This document shows, piece after piece, positions 43,824 through 51,603 of a stretch of DNA of 64,000 nt. A program made the translations under genes and the position numbers. Below the pieces are notes generated by a model. That model had not been told where the DNA came from and did not search any database. It saw only the letters and a list, made by a program, of their open reading frames with translations. Numbering within the stretch: the first letter of the stretch is position 1; each line of letters starts with the position of its first letter. The stretch is from positions 1 through 64,000 of the forward strand of contig CAZQKX010000006.1 in NCBI GenBank assembly GCA_964594065.1. The letters are read 5' to 3'. Origin of the DNA: 4572-13 sp964594065 (GTDB taxonomy: Bacteria > Planctomycetota > Phycisphaerae > Sedimentisphaerales > Anaerohalosphaeraceae).

Positions 43824-43853
43824 TTGATATGTTTATGTTAAAAACCATAAAAT
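43824..43853 (+). promoter_or_regulatory. Sigma-70-type promoter before the ECF sigma gene
   Basis: TTGATA (43824-43829), 18-bp spacer, TAAAAT (43848-43853). The leader to 43918 is about 60 nt. It lies just inside the cassette bounded by the truD duplication. Confidence 0.55.
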
Positions 43854-43917
43854 TAACCGTCTGAACAGTGCAAAAATCAGATAGAAGACAAAAGCCCGGA
43901 TTGTAACAGGACACCGT

Positions 43918-44502
43918 ATGGATAAGAACGAAGAAAGAGCTTTCGTCCACAAACTGGTCAAGATGGACGAAAGGACATGGGAAGTGTTTTGTAAGGACTA
44001 TTCCCGGCCGTTGCTTGCATTCGTTCAATTCAGGTTTGGTTGCAATCGGGAAAAAGCAGAGGAAATTGTACAAATGGCTTTTATTCGCTGTGTCAAATCA
44101 ATTAAAAACTTCAACCCATCCCGGGGAAGTCTGCTTGAATGGCTCAAGGCGATTGTGAAAAACGAAGCCTATACACTTCGGCAGAAGGAGCGAAAACAAC
44201 TGCCGACGACCGATGAGATTGTTGAAAAAGTTGATACGGTTGCTTTGTCAAATGAGGTTATTTCTAAAGAAGAAGTTCAAATCCTGATTCATGAAACGAT
44301 TATAGAACTTTACAGCCGATATCGAAAAGTTCTAATTTTGAAATATATTGAAAATCGAAAAGTCGCCGAGATTGCAAAAATGTTAGGCCATTCAGAAAAA
44401 ACGATTGAGTCATTACTGTCACGTTCGCGACAGGCCTTTAGAAATGCTTTTATGCAAAAGGCCAAAGGGCTGGAAATTAAAGAAAGTGGGTTGCTGAAAT
44501 GA
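43918..44502 (+). CDS. ECF-type sigma factor
   Basis: 194 aa. Region 2 is visible as FVHKLVKMDERTWEVFCKDY, with REKAEEIVQMAFIRCVKSIK and GSLLEWLKAIVKNEAYTLRQ. Region 4 is LYSRYRKVLILKYIENRKVA followed by the helix-turn-helix EIAKMLGHSEKTIESLLSRS. It overlaps the FecR-domain gene by 4 bp (ATGA), which suggests that the two products form a sigma/anti-sigma pair. Planctomycetes have many such ECF-FecR cassettes. Its targets are unknown; the carboxypeptidase-repeat gene downstream is a candidate. Confidence 0.9.
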   Translation: MDKNEERAFVHKLVKMDERTWEVFCKDYSRPLLAFVQFRFGCNREKAEEIVQMAFIRCVKSIKNFNPSRGSLLEWLKAIVKNEAYTLRQKERKQLPTTDEIVEKVDTVALSNEVISKEEVQILIHETIIELYSRYRKVLILKYIENRKVAEIAKMLGHSEKTIESLLSRSRQAFRNAFMQKAKGLEIKESGLLK

Positions 44503-45767
44503 AAAGTGATTCGCACAACAATATTTTTGAGGAAAATCTTAGCAAGATGCTGAAATCGTCCATGAAGAAATCCGGTTCGGCCTTTGAAGAAAACCTGAGC
44601 CAGGCAGTTCTTGCAGAGGTTCATCAGCAGCGATTGACGGCTAACAAACGATTGTTCTTTAAGAAAATCTCTTTTGCTGCCGCGGCTGCCGTGATATTCA
44701 TCGCTGCAGTATGGTTTACTCGTCCCGGTCCTGTTGGGTCTGTTGGGCAAGTCCGGAATCTTTATGGCATTGTGACGGTTGGCGATGGGCGTACATCTGA
44801 GAACATTGTCGAGGCGGCCGATATTCGATCGGGACAATGGATCGAAACGTTATCCGGAAGTAAAGCGGAAATTGTCCTGAGCGACCAGAGTCGACTGCTG
44901 CCGGCTCCGCGGACCGTTTTTCAAGTCCTCAATGGAAAGCATGGCCACCGGATTTTGCTTAAACAAGGATATATGGCGGTCCAAGCAGCTAAACAGCCTT
45001 CGGGGAAATCGTTGATGATCAAAACCAATGGTTCCCGGGTTAAAATTCTGGGAACCACGCTTGATGTACGCCTGGTAAACAAACCTGACGGCTCCAAACA
45101 GACCCGAGTCAGTGTTGCATCAGGCCGTGTTGAATTAGAATCATCCGGCCGGAAAGTACTGCTGCCGGCCAATACGGAAGGGATTGCCGACGAAGGCAAA
45201 ACACCGGTCAAACGTCCCTTGAATTTGGAAGTCAGTGAGATGGTTCGCCTTTTCAATAAGAATCATGAAATGGCAACACAGTCGAATGTTAATGCCGGTT
45301 TGCCGACGATAATTGATTTCAAAGGCGGCAGTACCGCCGAAGTATGGACGATGGTTCCTTATGAAAAGCTTGAAGAAGCACAACCTGGACAGTACGTGCT
45401 GAAGCTGAAATACCCTGCTTTCGGAGCAACGGTTTTTACATTTGAAGGAAAACAATTGCCGGTTCACAGTAAAGGCCGGACCTTGCATATTGATTTTTCT
45501 GAAATGGATCTCAACGCCTTACAGACAGAACCACTTATTTTGAAACTTCCGGAAGTCAAAGGGATATTCCAAGCCGGCGAAGAAAATTTTGTCCGCTTTG
45601 ACCGACCTTCGGGTCTACATCCAATGGTGACTCTTTTTCAATTCCGTTTACCGGAGCTGGCAAATATTGAACACATTTATCCCGAGCCGATTGAAACGGC
45701 CGAAAAACTAAACAAGCTTGTAGTGACGGTTGCAACCAATTCATTAATGCTTGAAGTTTACGAATGA
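44499..45767 (+). CDS. FecR domain protein, probable anti-sigma regulator
   Basis: 422 aa. A cytoplasmic N-terminus of about 60 residues (SKMLKSSMKKSGSAFEENLS) could bind the sigma factor. One membrane helix follows (ISFAAAAAVIFIAAVWF, about 54-70). The periplasmic FecR domain (about 90-230) has RSGQWIETLSGSKAEIVLSD, SRVKILGTTLDVRLVN and RVSVASGRVELES. A beta-rich C-terminal part has no recognised domain. FecR proteins relay an outer signal to an ECF sigma factor. The start overlaps the sigma gene stop by 4 bp. Confidence 0.85.
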   Translation: MKSDSHNNIFEENLSKMLKSSMKKSGSAFEENLSQAVLAEVHQQRLTANKRLFFKKISFAAAAAVIFIAAVWFTRPGPVGSVGQVRNLYGIVTVGDGRTSENIVEAADIRSGQWIETLSGSKAEIVLSDQSRLLPAPRTVFQVLNGKHGHRILLKQGYMAVQAAKQPSGKSLMIKTNGSRVKILGTTLDVRLVNKPDGSKQTRVSVASGRVELESSGRKVLLPANTEGIADEGKTPVKRPLNLEVSEMVRLFNKNHEMATQSNVNAGLPTIIDFKGGSTAEVWTMVPYEKLEEAQPGQYVLKLKYPAFGATVFTFEGKQLPVHSKGRTLHIDFSEMDLNALQTEPLILKLPEVKGIFQAGEENFVRFDRPSGLHPMVTLFQFRLPELANIEHIYPEPIETAEKLNKLVVTVATNSLMLEVYE

Positions 45768-45811
45768 TGATTTTGACAGACAATCTATGTTTAAAGTGAA
45801 AGGAGATTAAG

Positions 45812-48127
45812 ATGTTCTGCAAAAAAATTGTAGCTGCGCTATTGGGCTTATTCATTGTATCGACAATTCTTGTGAATGACACTTTTGCCTCAGAAAAGGA
45901 TGGGATGCACCTGAAGTTTTCCCTGGAGGCTAAACCGTTTACCGTCACGGTATCCGGAAAAGTAACCGACAAAGAAAGCGGAGAACCTATTGAAAATGCC
46001 CTGGTACGTAGCCACATTACTATCTGGAAATATCAAGGGCCGGATTTATTTGAAAAGTGCCCATACCAGGAAACCAGAACCGATGCCGAAGGCAACTACC
46101 AATTACAATTTATCACTCCACTGACGACCTCAGGTCCGATGAAAGGTAAAGACGGCTTATGCGTTTATGTCAGTGCCGCAGGCTATGAAACAAAGCCTGA
46201 GTATGGCAGGTCCGCAGTAACTCCGGACAAAACTGTTTACTCCGATTTCAATTTTGAATTGAAGCCCGGCAAGCTGATCAAAGGGACAGTGGTTGACGAA
46301 CAGGGCAATGCGGTAGAAGGTGCAAGAGTACGCGTACAAAGCGGCTTCAATGGCGATTGGAGCTTTTTTGGATCGCTCGGCGAAACATTTACTTCCCAAA
46401 ACGGTTCCTTTGAAATATGGATGGGAGCCTATGATGCCGATACCAACAAACGCATCTCAGGGAAGCGATGGCTGAATATTCTCAAGCAAGGCCAGGGCAG
46501 CTGTTTATTCTGGGATATCATGAAAAAGGATGATGTGGGAACCCTGACACTATCCTCAGGCGGCTGTATCTCCGGAAGAGTCGTCGATACCAGCGGCAAG
46601 GGAATCGCAAACTGCCAGATCTCTGTTCGAGGTTTCCCATTTAATGTGATTACTGAGACATCGACAGACAACGACGGGAACTACCTTCTGCAGGGAATAA
46701 AAGGAGATCCCAGCCTTATTGAGTTTTACAAGACGAAAAACAAACGTTATCAAGATGGAACGGGCAAAGTTAAAGTGTATGCGGATGTAAATCCAATGAT
46801 GAGCCTTCGGGATGTGCCGCAATATGAGATCATGCCGAAAGACGGCGAAACGGTGGCCGGACCTGATCTTGTTGTTGGAACCGATGCAAGCGTGTCAGGC
46901 AGACTCGACGCCGCCGGGAATACGTTTGGTCTTGGCGGACTCATGGTTCGCCTTGACTATAGCTGGGGTAATATGGTTGAGGTGGATGCGGAAGGCAATT
47001 TTTATTTCCCATTTGCATCGCCGGGAAAACATCGTCTGACCGCTTATCTACCCCATAATTTACGGTATGATCGGGGCATTGGTCAAGCCGAGATTGAAGT
47101 TAAAGCCGGCAAACCCGTCAAAGACGTCCGGATCCAACTGGAAGATCTTGCCGAACTGCGAGTCCAGTATCTGGATGCCGACGGTAATCCGCTTAAAGGC
47201 ATTACAGCAGGTGCAACATGGTCAAAAAACGGAAGCGGCAGCTGGACAGAAGGAACCAAGTCTGACAAAGACGGCAGAGCAGTTCTTTACCTGTACGCTG
47301 ACACCGTCCAGTACGTACGCGGTTTTGACTTAGGCGGTGATCTTGTCGCTGAAAACGTTGAAATGGTCAAGCCGCAAGCTGGCCAGATCATGGATAACCT
47401 GCAGATTGTTATGGTGCCTTCCGGCAGTATTTCCGGGCAATTAATGAATGAGAACAATGAGCTGCTCGCTGAGACAGACGTACATTACACATTGAATTTC
47501 GCCGATGGCATTCACAGAAATGGCCGCACCCAAACAGACACGGATGGCCGGTTTGGGATCGACCGGTTGCCGCCCGGAATTGTGAAATTATCGATAGAAG
47601 TCGATTCGGTGATATTCGACAATGCACCGGGCGACTCATTTGAGCTGAAACCCGGTCAAGCCAAAGGACTCGGTCAGATAACGCTTAAGGATGGTCTGGA
47701 CAAGAAAAAGATGATCAGCGAAAAACAGGTTGTTGCGATAGAGCATCCCGAGGAAATCATTCAAGCGGCCCGACAGCTTTTTGAAAAAATCCAAAATGCC
47801 GACTATGAACATTATCTCAAGAAAGGTGCAAACTGGCGCAGTTTTCCAATTGTAGGACACTACCAGACCTATAAATGGTACGATGTTTTAGTCCCATGGA
47901 TCTGTAACACATTTAAAGACAATCCGATTGTCAAGGTGGAACTGGGCACCGTTTACAAAAATCCTGAAGTGATCAACAAGCATAAGGATCTGCCGACGGT
48001 TCCCTATAAGCTTACCTTGGAAGATGGCACCATTCTGGAAGGAAATCTGCCGTTTATGTACACTTTCGATGAAGGCAAAGGATATTGGTACGGCACGGGC
48101 GGCATTGACTGGCATTTAAAAGATTAG
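45812..48127 (+). CDS. Secreted protein with carboxypeptidase-regulatory-like repeats
   Basis: 771 aa with signal peptide (IVAALLGLFIVSTILVNDTF, cleavage near SFA-type TFASE). At least five Ig-like carboxypeptidase-regulatory domains start VSGKVTDKESGEPIENALVR, IKGTVVDEQGNAVEGARVRV, ISGRVVDTSGKGIANCQISV, VSGRLDAAGNTFGLGGLMVR and ISGQLMNENNELLAETDVHY. A C-terminal alpha/beta part (about 640-771, EIIQAARQLFEKIQNADYEH) is not recognised. AAAGGAGA lies 8 nt before the ATG. Third gene of the sigma-FecR cassette, likely the effector or surface product. A strong terminator follows. Confidence 0.8.
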   Translation: MFCKKIVAALLGLFIVSTILVNDTFASEKDGMHLKFSLEAKPFTVTVSGKVTDKESGEPIENALVRSHITIWKYQGPDLFEKCPYQETRTDAEGNYQLQFITPLTTSGPMKGKDGLCVYVSAAGYETKPEYGRSAVTPDKTVYSDFNFELKPGKLIKGTVVDEQGNAVEGARVRVQSGFNGDWSFFGSLGETFTSQNGSFEIWMGAYDADTNKRISGKRWLNILKQGQGSCLFWDIMKKDDVGTLTLSSGGCISGRVVDTSGKGIANCQISVRGFPFNVITETSTDNDGNYLLQGIKGDPSLIEFYKTKNKRYQDGTGKVKVYADVNPMMSLRDVPQYEIMPKDGETVAGPDLVVGTDASVSGRLDAAGNTFGLGGLMVRLDYSWGNMVEVDAEGNFYFPFASPGKHRLTAYLPHNLRYDRGIGQAEIEVKAGKPVKDVRIQLEDLAELRVQYLDADGNPLKGITAGATWSKNGSGSWTEGTKSDKDGRAVLYLYADTVQYVRGFDLGGDLVAENVEMVKPQAGQIMDNLQIVMVPSGSISGQLMNENNELLAETDVHYTLNFADGIHRNGRTQTDTDGRFGIDRLPPGIVKLSIEVDSVIFDNAPGDSFELKPGQAKGLGQITLKDGLDKKKMISEKQVVAIEHPEEIIQAARQLFEKIQNADYEHYLKKGANWRSFPIVGHYQTYKWYDVLVPWICNTFKDNPIVKVELGTVYKNPEVINKHKDLPTVPYKLTLEDGTILEGNLPFMYTFDEGKGYWYGTGGIDWHLKD

Positions 48128-48160
48128 TATATTTAAGGACTATCACATATTCATAAACAC

Positions 48161-48189
48161 GGCCGGGCTACGTTAGCCCGGCCTTTTTT
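48161..48189 (+). terminator. Rho-independent terminator of the ECF/FecR cassette
   Basis: GGCCGGGCT pairs perfectly with AGCCCGGCC across ACGTT and is followed by six T. It lies 34 bp after the stop and 19 bp before the truD relic. Confidence 0.95.
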
Positions 48190-48208
48190 CTCAGTTCGCT
48201 CACACTTG

Positions 48209-48285
48209 CCTGCAACTGCGATTCGAACTGCCCGGCGGCGGCTACGCCACCGTCCTGCTGCGAGAGATCACCAAACAGGATAATT
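48209..48285 (+). pseudogene. Relic of the truD 3' end
   Basis: It matches 43611-43684 in 67 of 74 bases. In frame it reads LQLRFELPGGGYATVLLREI then TKQDN and TGA, a plausible TruD C-terminus. Two differences are synonymous (CTC AGA against CTG CGA). The rest of the gene is absent upstream. Together with intact truD it brackets the sigma/FecR cassette. Confidence 0.8.
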
Positions 48286-48332
48286 GATAAAAAAACTCTA
48301 ACACCCCCTCTTCTTGTCTCTCCCGCGATACG

Positions 48333-48420
48333 TTGTCATTCCCGCGCAGGCGCCGAATCCAGAGATAATGGAAGCCGTGTCAGTACTGATGGACCCGGCG
48401 CCTCCGCGGGGGTGACAGTT
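48333..48420. repeat. REP-like palindromic element
   Basis: TGTCATTCCCGCGCAGGCGC near the left end pairs imperfectly with GCGCCTCCGCGGGGGTGACA at the right end. It resembles the widespread TGTCATTCCCGC-type bacterial repeats. Non-coding. Confidence 0.65.
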
Positions 48421-48451
48421 TTACAGGGGCTGTGCCCACGCGGTTTTTATT

Positions 48452-48555
48452 CGACAGGGTGGCATCGCTTCTGGCCGGAGGTCAAAGCGATGGTGCAATG
48501 TTAGTGTGAGTTACCCATGGCTTCTGACACTGTCGGGAAACCAAGCCACCCGTCG
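48452..48555 (+). repeat. Copy 2 of the ~104-bp repeat with inverted ends
   Basis: The reverse complement of 31792-31896 over its full length. The ends CGACAGGGTGGC and GCCACCCGTCG form an inverted repeat with one extra base. It abuts the stop of the 226-aa membrane protein gene. Confidence 0.75.
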
Positions 48556-48556
48556 C

Positions 48557-49237
48557 TTATATTAATAATTTAAATGCCTTCAAGGCCGTAAAAATAATAA
48601 GATATAATGGTAAAATCACACAAAAAATAAACATAAATAGAAGTCCGCATGTTAGCAAAAAATAGGCACCAGCTTTCTTAAAATGAGAAGAAGTCGTGAT
48701 GCTTCGTGAAATATACTGATAGGTATCGATCATATAAGCGAGACCCGCAAACATAATAATTAATAACGCTAATGAAAAAAACAGAAATGAAAAAGTCCAC
48801 ACAATATCTGGAACATCCGACATGCCACAAACAATCGTAATAATCAACCCTATACCCAGAAAACACAAAAACAATCTGCTTAGCACCCTATTGATCTTCC
48901 CACCCTCAGATAAATCTATTCCTTTGTGCTCTTTAGGAGGCAGGGTTGCTCCATGTACAGACAATCTTTCAGAGTCGCCTTCAATAAATGCTTTAATTAG
49001 ACTAATTGCAAGTTCTTTAGTGACTTCTTCCTTAGGAGACCATCTAGTCCCATTATTTCTGAGATGTAATATTGAGACACAAGCACTGCACCCGCCCAAA
49101 GAAACACCTCCACCCTTCTGTAATTCAATATATGACGTATCAATACGCTCTCTGCTGAAAACATCCTCGATTAGCTCAAGGTATTCCAAGCCAGAACACG
49201 ATTTACCGTCAATCGAATAGCTGATTCTGGTTGACAT
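48557..49237 (-). CDS. Hypothetical membrane protein, 226 aa
   Basis: The N-terminal half (about 1-110) is soluble, with a Gly/Cys cluster GGGVSLGGCSACVSILHL that could bind metal or form a disulphide. The C-terminal half has three hydrophobic helices (LFLCFLGIGLIITIVCG, FSFLFFSLALLIIMFAGLAY, AYFLLTCGLLFMFIFCVILP). I do not recognise the family. Base composition is lower in G+C than the neighbours and it is surrounded by repeats, which fits an accessory or acquired gene. Confidence 0.65.
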   Translation of the reverse strand: MSTRISYSIDGKSCSGLEYLELIEDVFSRERIDTSYIELQKGGGVSLGGCSACVSILHLRNNGTRWSPKEEVTKELAISLIKAFIEGDSERLSVHGATLPPKEHKGIDLSEGGKINRVLSRLFLCFLGIGLIITIVCGMSDVPDIVWTFSFLFFSLALLIIMFAGLAYMIDTYQYISRSITTSSHFKKAGAYFLLTCGLLFMFIFCVILPLYLIIFTALKAFKLLI

Positions 49238-49455
49238 TTTAAGTATTCCTAATCCAGTATACTATGCCATCGTAATATAACGGTTCATTGATCACAAGAA
49301 TAAATATGTAACAACATTTATTCCTCCATCTCAAATAAATCATAAACTTGTTTGAAACGATCGTTAATAAGATTTTGATCAGGCAATGAAACTTTTTGAC
49401 CTGCCGGGATGTCCTGTCATTTGATTGAAAGAGAAAAAGAAGAAAAAGGGGCCCC

Positions 49456-49491
49456 TTCTTTACATTCTTTCCATTCTTTACATTCTTGTTA
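49456..49491. repeat. 9-bp tandem repeat, four units
   Basis: TTCTTTACA, TTCTTTCCA, TTCTTTACA, TTCTTGTTA in direct succession. Confidence 0.8.
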
Positions 49492-49503
49492 GGTGCCACG
49501 ATG

Positions 49504-49547
49504 TTAACGCGTTCTTGACGCCTACTTGACGGGTTCTTGACGGGTTC
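49504..49547. repeat. 11-bp tandem repeat, four units
   Basis: TTAACGCGTTC, TTGACGCCTAC, TTGACGGGTTC, TTGACGGGTTC. The spacing of about one DNA turn would place any bound protein on one face of the helix. Confidence 0.8.
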
Positions 49548-49678
49548 TGTGTCGGCGGGCTTACCGATGCGTTGGTAACGTTCTCAATTACAAATAGTTA
49601 TCAGCAGTTTATCCTTTGCCGCGGAGTTGACAAGAAACTGGCTTTTTTAAAAATATTCAACCACATATCGTACTTTTC

Positions 49679-49708
49679 TGTAACCTTTCAACGGTCATCT
49701 GCACTTAC
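49679..49708 (+). promoter_or_regulatory. Candidate ECF-type promoter of the Spy-like gene
   Basis: TGTAACCTTT (49679-49688) and CACTTAC (49702-49708), with 16 bp between TGTAACC and CACTTAC. The same pair with 17 bp lies upstream of the sigma gene at 50520-50550. AAC in the -35 box is typical of ECF sigma factors. Confidence 0.6.
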
Positions 49709-49772
49709 AGGATGAACGCGTTTTTCGGTTATTAAAAACAACGTTAAAACTGATTTTGGAAAGGAACGAGCT

Positions 49773-50387
49773 ATGAAAAAACTCACTATTACAGTCCTGC
49801 TGGCGGCATTTATTCTGGCACCTTTGGCTATTGCGGCCCCTGAAGGCGGCGGTCGACGCGGATCTCGCGGCGGTCAGGGTGGTCCCGGACAAGGCCCTCG
49901 CGGCGAAGGCCGCATGGGAATGCGATCCATGGGACGTCAGGGCGGCAGCGGTATCGCTCAAATGCTGTTGGGCAGAATGGGCGAAGAACTGGAACTGACG
50001 GATGCCCAGAAGGAAGCCATTAAGAAAATCGCCGAAGAGTGCAAAGCCGAAGCACAGGAAAACCGCCAGGCTGTTCAGACGGCTATGCGGGCTTTAAATG
50101 AAGCGGCCAATGACGGTACGGAAGCGGAGATCATCGCTGCCGGCAAAGCAGCCGGAGACGCTTTGACCAAGCAGGCTCTAAATAGAGCAGCCGTCACAAA
50201 GAAGGTCAAGGCTGAACTGACCGCAGAGCAGCTGGAAAAGCTTGAAGAGCTGCAGGCAAAAATGAAAGAACGGATGCAGGAAATGCGTCAAAATCGCGGC
50301 CAGCGAGGTGAAGGAACCGGGCGGGGCGGCCGGGGCCAGCGAGGCGATGGAACCCGGGGCGGACGGCGTCAAGCAACCGAAGACTAA
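49773..50387 (+). CDS. Spy/CpxP/ZraP-like periplasmic protein (LTxxQ type)
   Basis: 204 aa. Signal peptide MKKLTITVLLAAFILAPLAI with cleavage after AIA-A. Gly/Arg-rich stretches (RRGSRGGQGGPGQGPRGEGR and the terminal GRGGRGQRGDGTRGGRR) flank a helical core (about 70-165) that begins ELELTDAQKEAIKKIAEE, an LTxxQ-like motif, and contains VKAELTAEQLEKLEELQAKM, a second one. Such proteins are periplasmic chaperones or metal sensors. GGAAAGGA precedes the ATG. It stands before a sigma / small membrane protein / sensor trio whose last member has the same core, so all four are probably one response. Confidence 0.75.
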   Translation: MKKLTITVLLAAFILAPLAIAAPEGGGRRGSRGGQGGPGQGPRGEGRMGMRSMGRQGGSGIAQMLLGRMGEELELTDAQKEAIKKIAEECKAEAQENRQAVQTAMRALNEAANDGTEAEIIAAGKAAGDALTKQALNRAAVTKKVKAELTAEQLEKLEELQAKMKERMQEMRQNRGQRGEGTGRGGRGQRGDGTRGGRRQATED

Positions 50388-50412
50388 ACCAGCACTATCT
50401 TACGAAGACCTT

Positions 50413-50453
50413 AAAAGGCCTCACCCGGTTTAGCCGGAATGGGGCCTTTTTCC
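50413..50453 (+). terminator. Rho-independent terminator after the Spy-like gene
   Basis: AAAAGGCC pairs with GGCCTTTT, with an inner CCGG/CCGG stem, followed by further T. Confidence 0.85.
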
Positions 50454-50519
50454 TTTTTCGGGGGGTTTTGAGCATTTTTAGGACGGAAATTGGAAAAAAT
50501 GGCAAAAAAACCAGTTATT

Positions 50520-50550
50520 TGTAACCTTTTTCGTTTTTTCATACACTTAC
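50520..50550 (+). promoter_or_regulatory. Candidate ECF-type promoter of the sigma gene
   Basis: TGTAACC (50520-50526), 17 bp, CACTTAC (50544-50550). It matches the motif at 49679-49708. The presence of the same motif before the sigma gene itself suggests autoregulation. Confidence 0.6.
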
Positions 50551-50648
50551 GTTTAGAAGGCTGTGTGCAGGTAGCGGCTGACTGCGGCCGTTTTTCTCTG
50601 GCAACCAAATATTGATTTTACCAAGTGGCTGTCGTACACTGTTAAATA

Positions 50649-51341
50649 ATGATTGACGTTTTGAGCCAATTTATTTTGCGACAACGGCGTAACCGTTATT
50701 TATCCGTACAGACGGCGTCGATACCGCTGCCCCGTCTATGGGCAGTATTGCTGTCTTTGACAAATGAAGAATCCGGACCGAAAGCTATTGGGTTCAGCGA
50801 ACAAAATGACATTCGCCAATCGCAGGACGGTGATTCCGATGCGTACCGCAGGCTGATCGAACGGCACCAGGGGCATGTCGGCAAGCTGCTCTGGCGGTTT
50901 ACCCGCGATAAAAACTGCCATGAGGAACTGGTACAGGAGACATTCGTGCAGGCGTACCTGTCTCTGCATACCTTTAAAGCTCAGGCACCGTTCGAGCACT
51001 GGCTGGCCCGCATCGCGACCCGCGTCGGGTATCGTTTCTGGAAAGAGCAGAAAAAACATCAGCATGTCAGCCTGCTGGAAAACGAATGGGACAACCTGGC
51101 CGATTCTGCAGTACGCGATACCGAGCCGCAGGAAGCGGCCGAGCTGATACATCACCTGCTTTCGCAACTGCCCCCGCGGGACCGGTTGGTTCTGACACTG
51201 CGGTACCTGGAGCAGTGTGATATCGCCGAAACCGCTCGGCGGACCGGATGGAAACCGACTTTGGTCAAAGTTCAGACCCATCGGGCCAAAAAAAAACTTA
51301 AATTGCTCGCTAAAAAAGTCGATATAGAATTAGAGATATAG
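50649..51341 (+). CDS. ECF-type sigma factor (possible CnrH-like role)
   Basis: 230 aa as drawn. Region 2 (about 60-135) shows DSDAYRRLIERHQGHVGKLL, CHEELVQETFVQAYLSLHTF and FEHWLARIATRVGYRFWKEQ. Region 4 (about 165-225) shows LLSQLPPRDRLVLTLRYLEQ then CDIAETARRTGWKPTLVKVQ. The first 50 residues have no sigma features, so the real start may be internal (a non-ATG codon). It is followed after 1 bp by a small single-helix protein and then a periplasmic-sensor-like protein, the order of a sigma / anti-sigma / sensor system. Confidence 0.88.
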   Translation: MIDVLSQFILRQRRNRYLSVQTASIPLPRLWAVLLSLTNEESGPKAIGFSEQNDIRQSQDGDSDAYRRLIERHQGHVGKLLWRFTRDKNCHEELVQETFVQAYLSLHTFKAQAPFEHWLARIATRVGYRFWKEQKKHQHVSLLENEWDNLADSAVRDTEPQEAAELIHHLLSQLPPRDRLVLTLRYLEQCDIAETARRTGWKPTLVKVQTHRAKKKLKLLAKKVDIELEI

Positions 51342-51342
51342 A

Positions 51343-51603
51343 ATGAAAAATGTGGATTTTCACAATTTGATCAAACTGGCACAACAGGAAACGCCTCCCG
51401 GCGTGGATGTTGCCGACAGCGTCATCGCAACGATTTCCGGCATGACAGCAAGAACCGGCACAGACGCTTCGCGTGCGTACTTTTGGGTGAGCGTCGCCTC
51501 GGCGGCGGCGGCGGCATGCATTCTCATCGCGGCAACGCTGATGCAGCAGTCCGGTGATTCCGTCAGTGAAATGATGACTTATGTCTCATGGGCAGCCCTA
51601 TGA
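51343..51603 (+). CDS. Small single-pass membrane protein, probable anti-sigma (CnrY-like)
   Basis: 86 aa. The soluble N-terminus of about 45 residues (MKNVDFHNLIKLAQQETPPG) would bind the sigma factor; one membrane helix follows (VSVASAAAAACILIAATLMQ, about 50-69). Size and layout match small anti-sigma factors such as CnrY, but sequence alone does not prove homology. It starts 1 bp after the sigma gene and its TGA overlaps the ATG of the next gene. Confidence 0.65.
   Translation: MKNVDFHNLIKLAQQETPPGVDVADSVIATISGMTARTGTDASRAYFWVSVASAAAAACILIAATLMQQSGDSVSEMMTYVSWAAL

Larger units (their letters stand above)
49238..49772. other. Repeat and regulatory spacer upstream of the Spy-like gene
   Basis: 535 bp. 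An 86-codon frame on the minus strand (49239-49499) is probably spurious: its start is made of 9-bp repeats. From left to right it holds four 9-bp tandem units (49456-49491), four 11-bp tandem units (49504-49547), and a promoter-like motif (49679-49708). Confidence 0.6.

Noticed and set aside
49239..49499. 86-codon frame on the minus strand downstream of the 226-aa gene start
   Set aside because: Its first codons are the 9-bp tandem repeat (NKNVKNGKNVKKG), and no upstream signal or family feature supports it.
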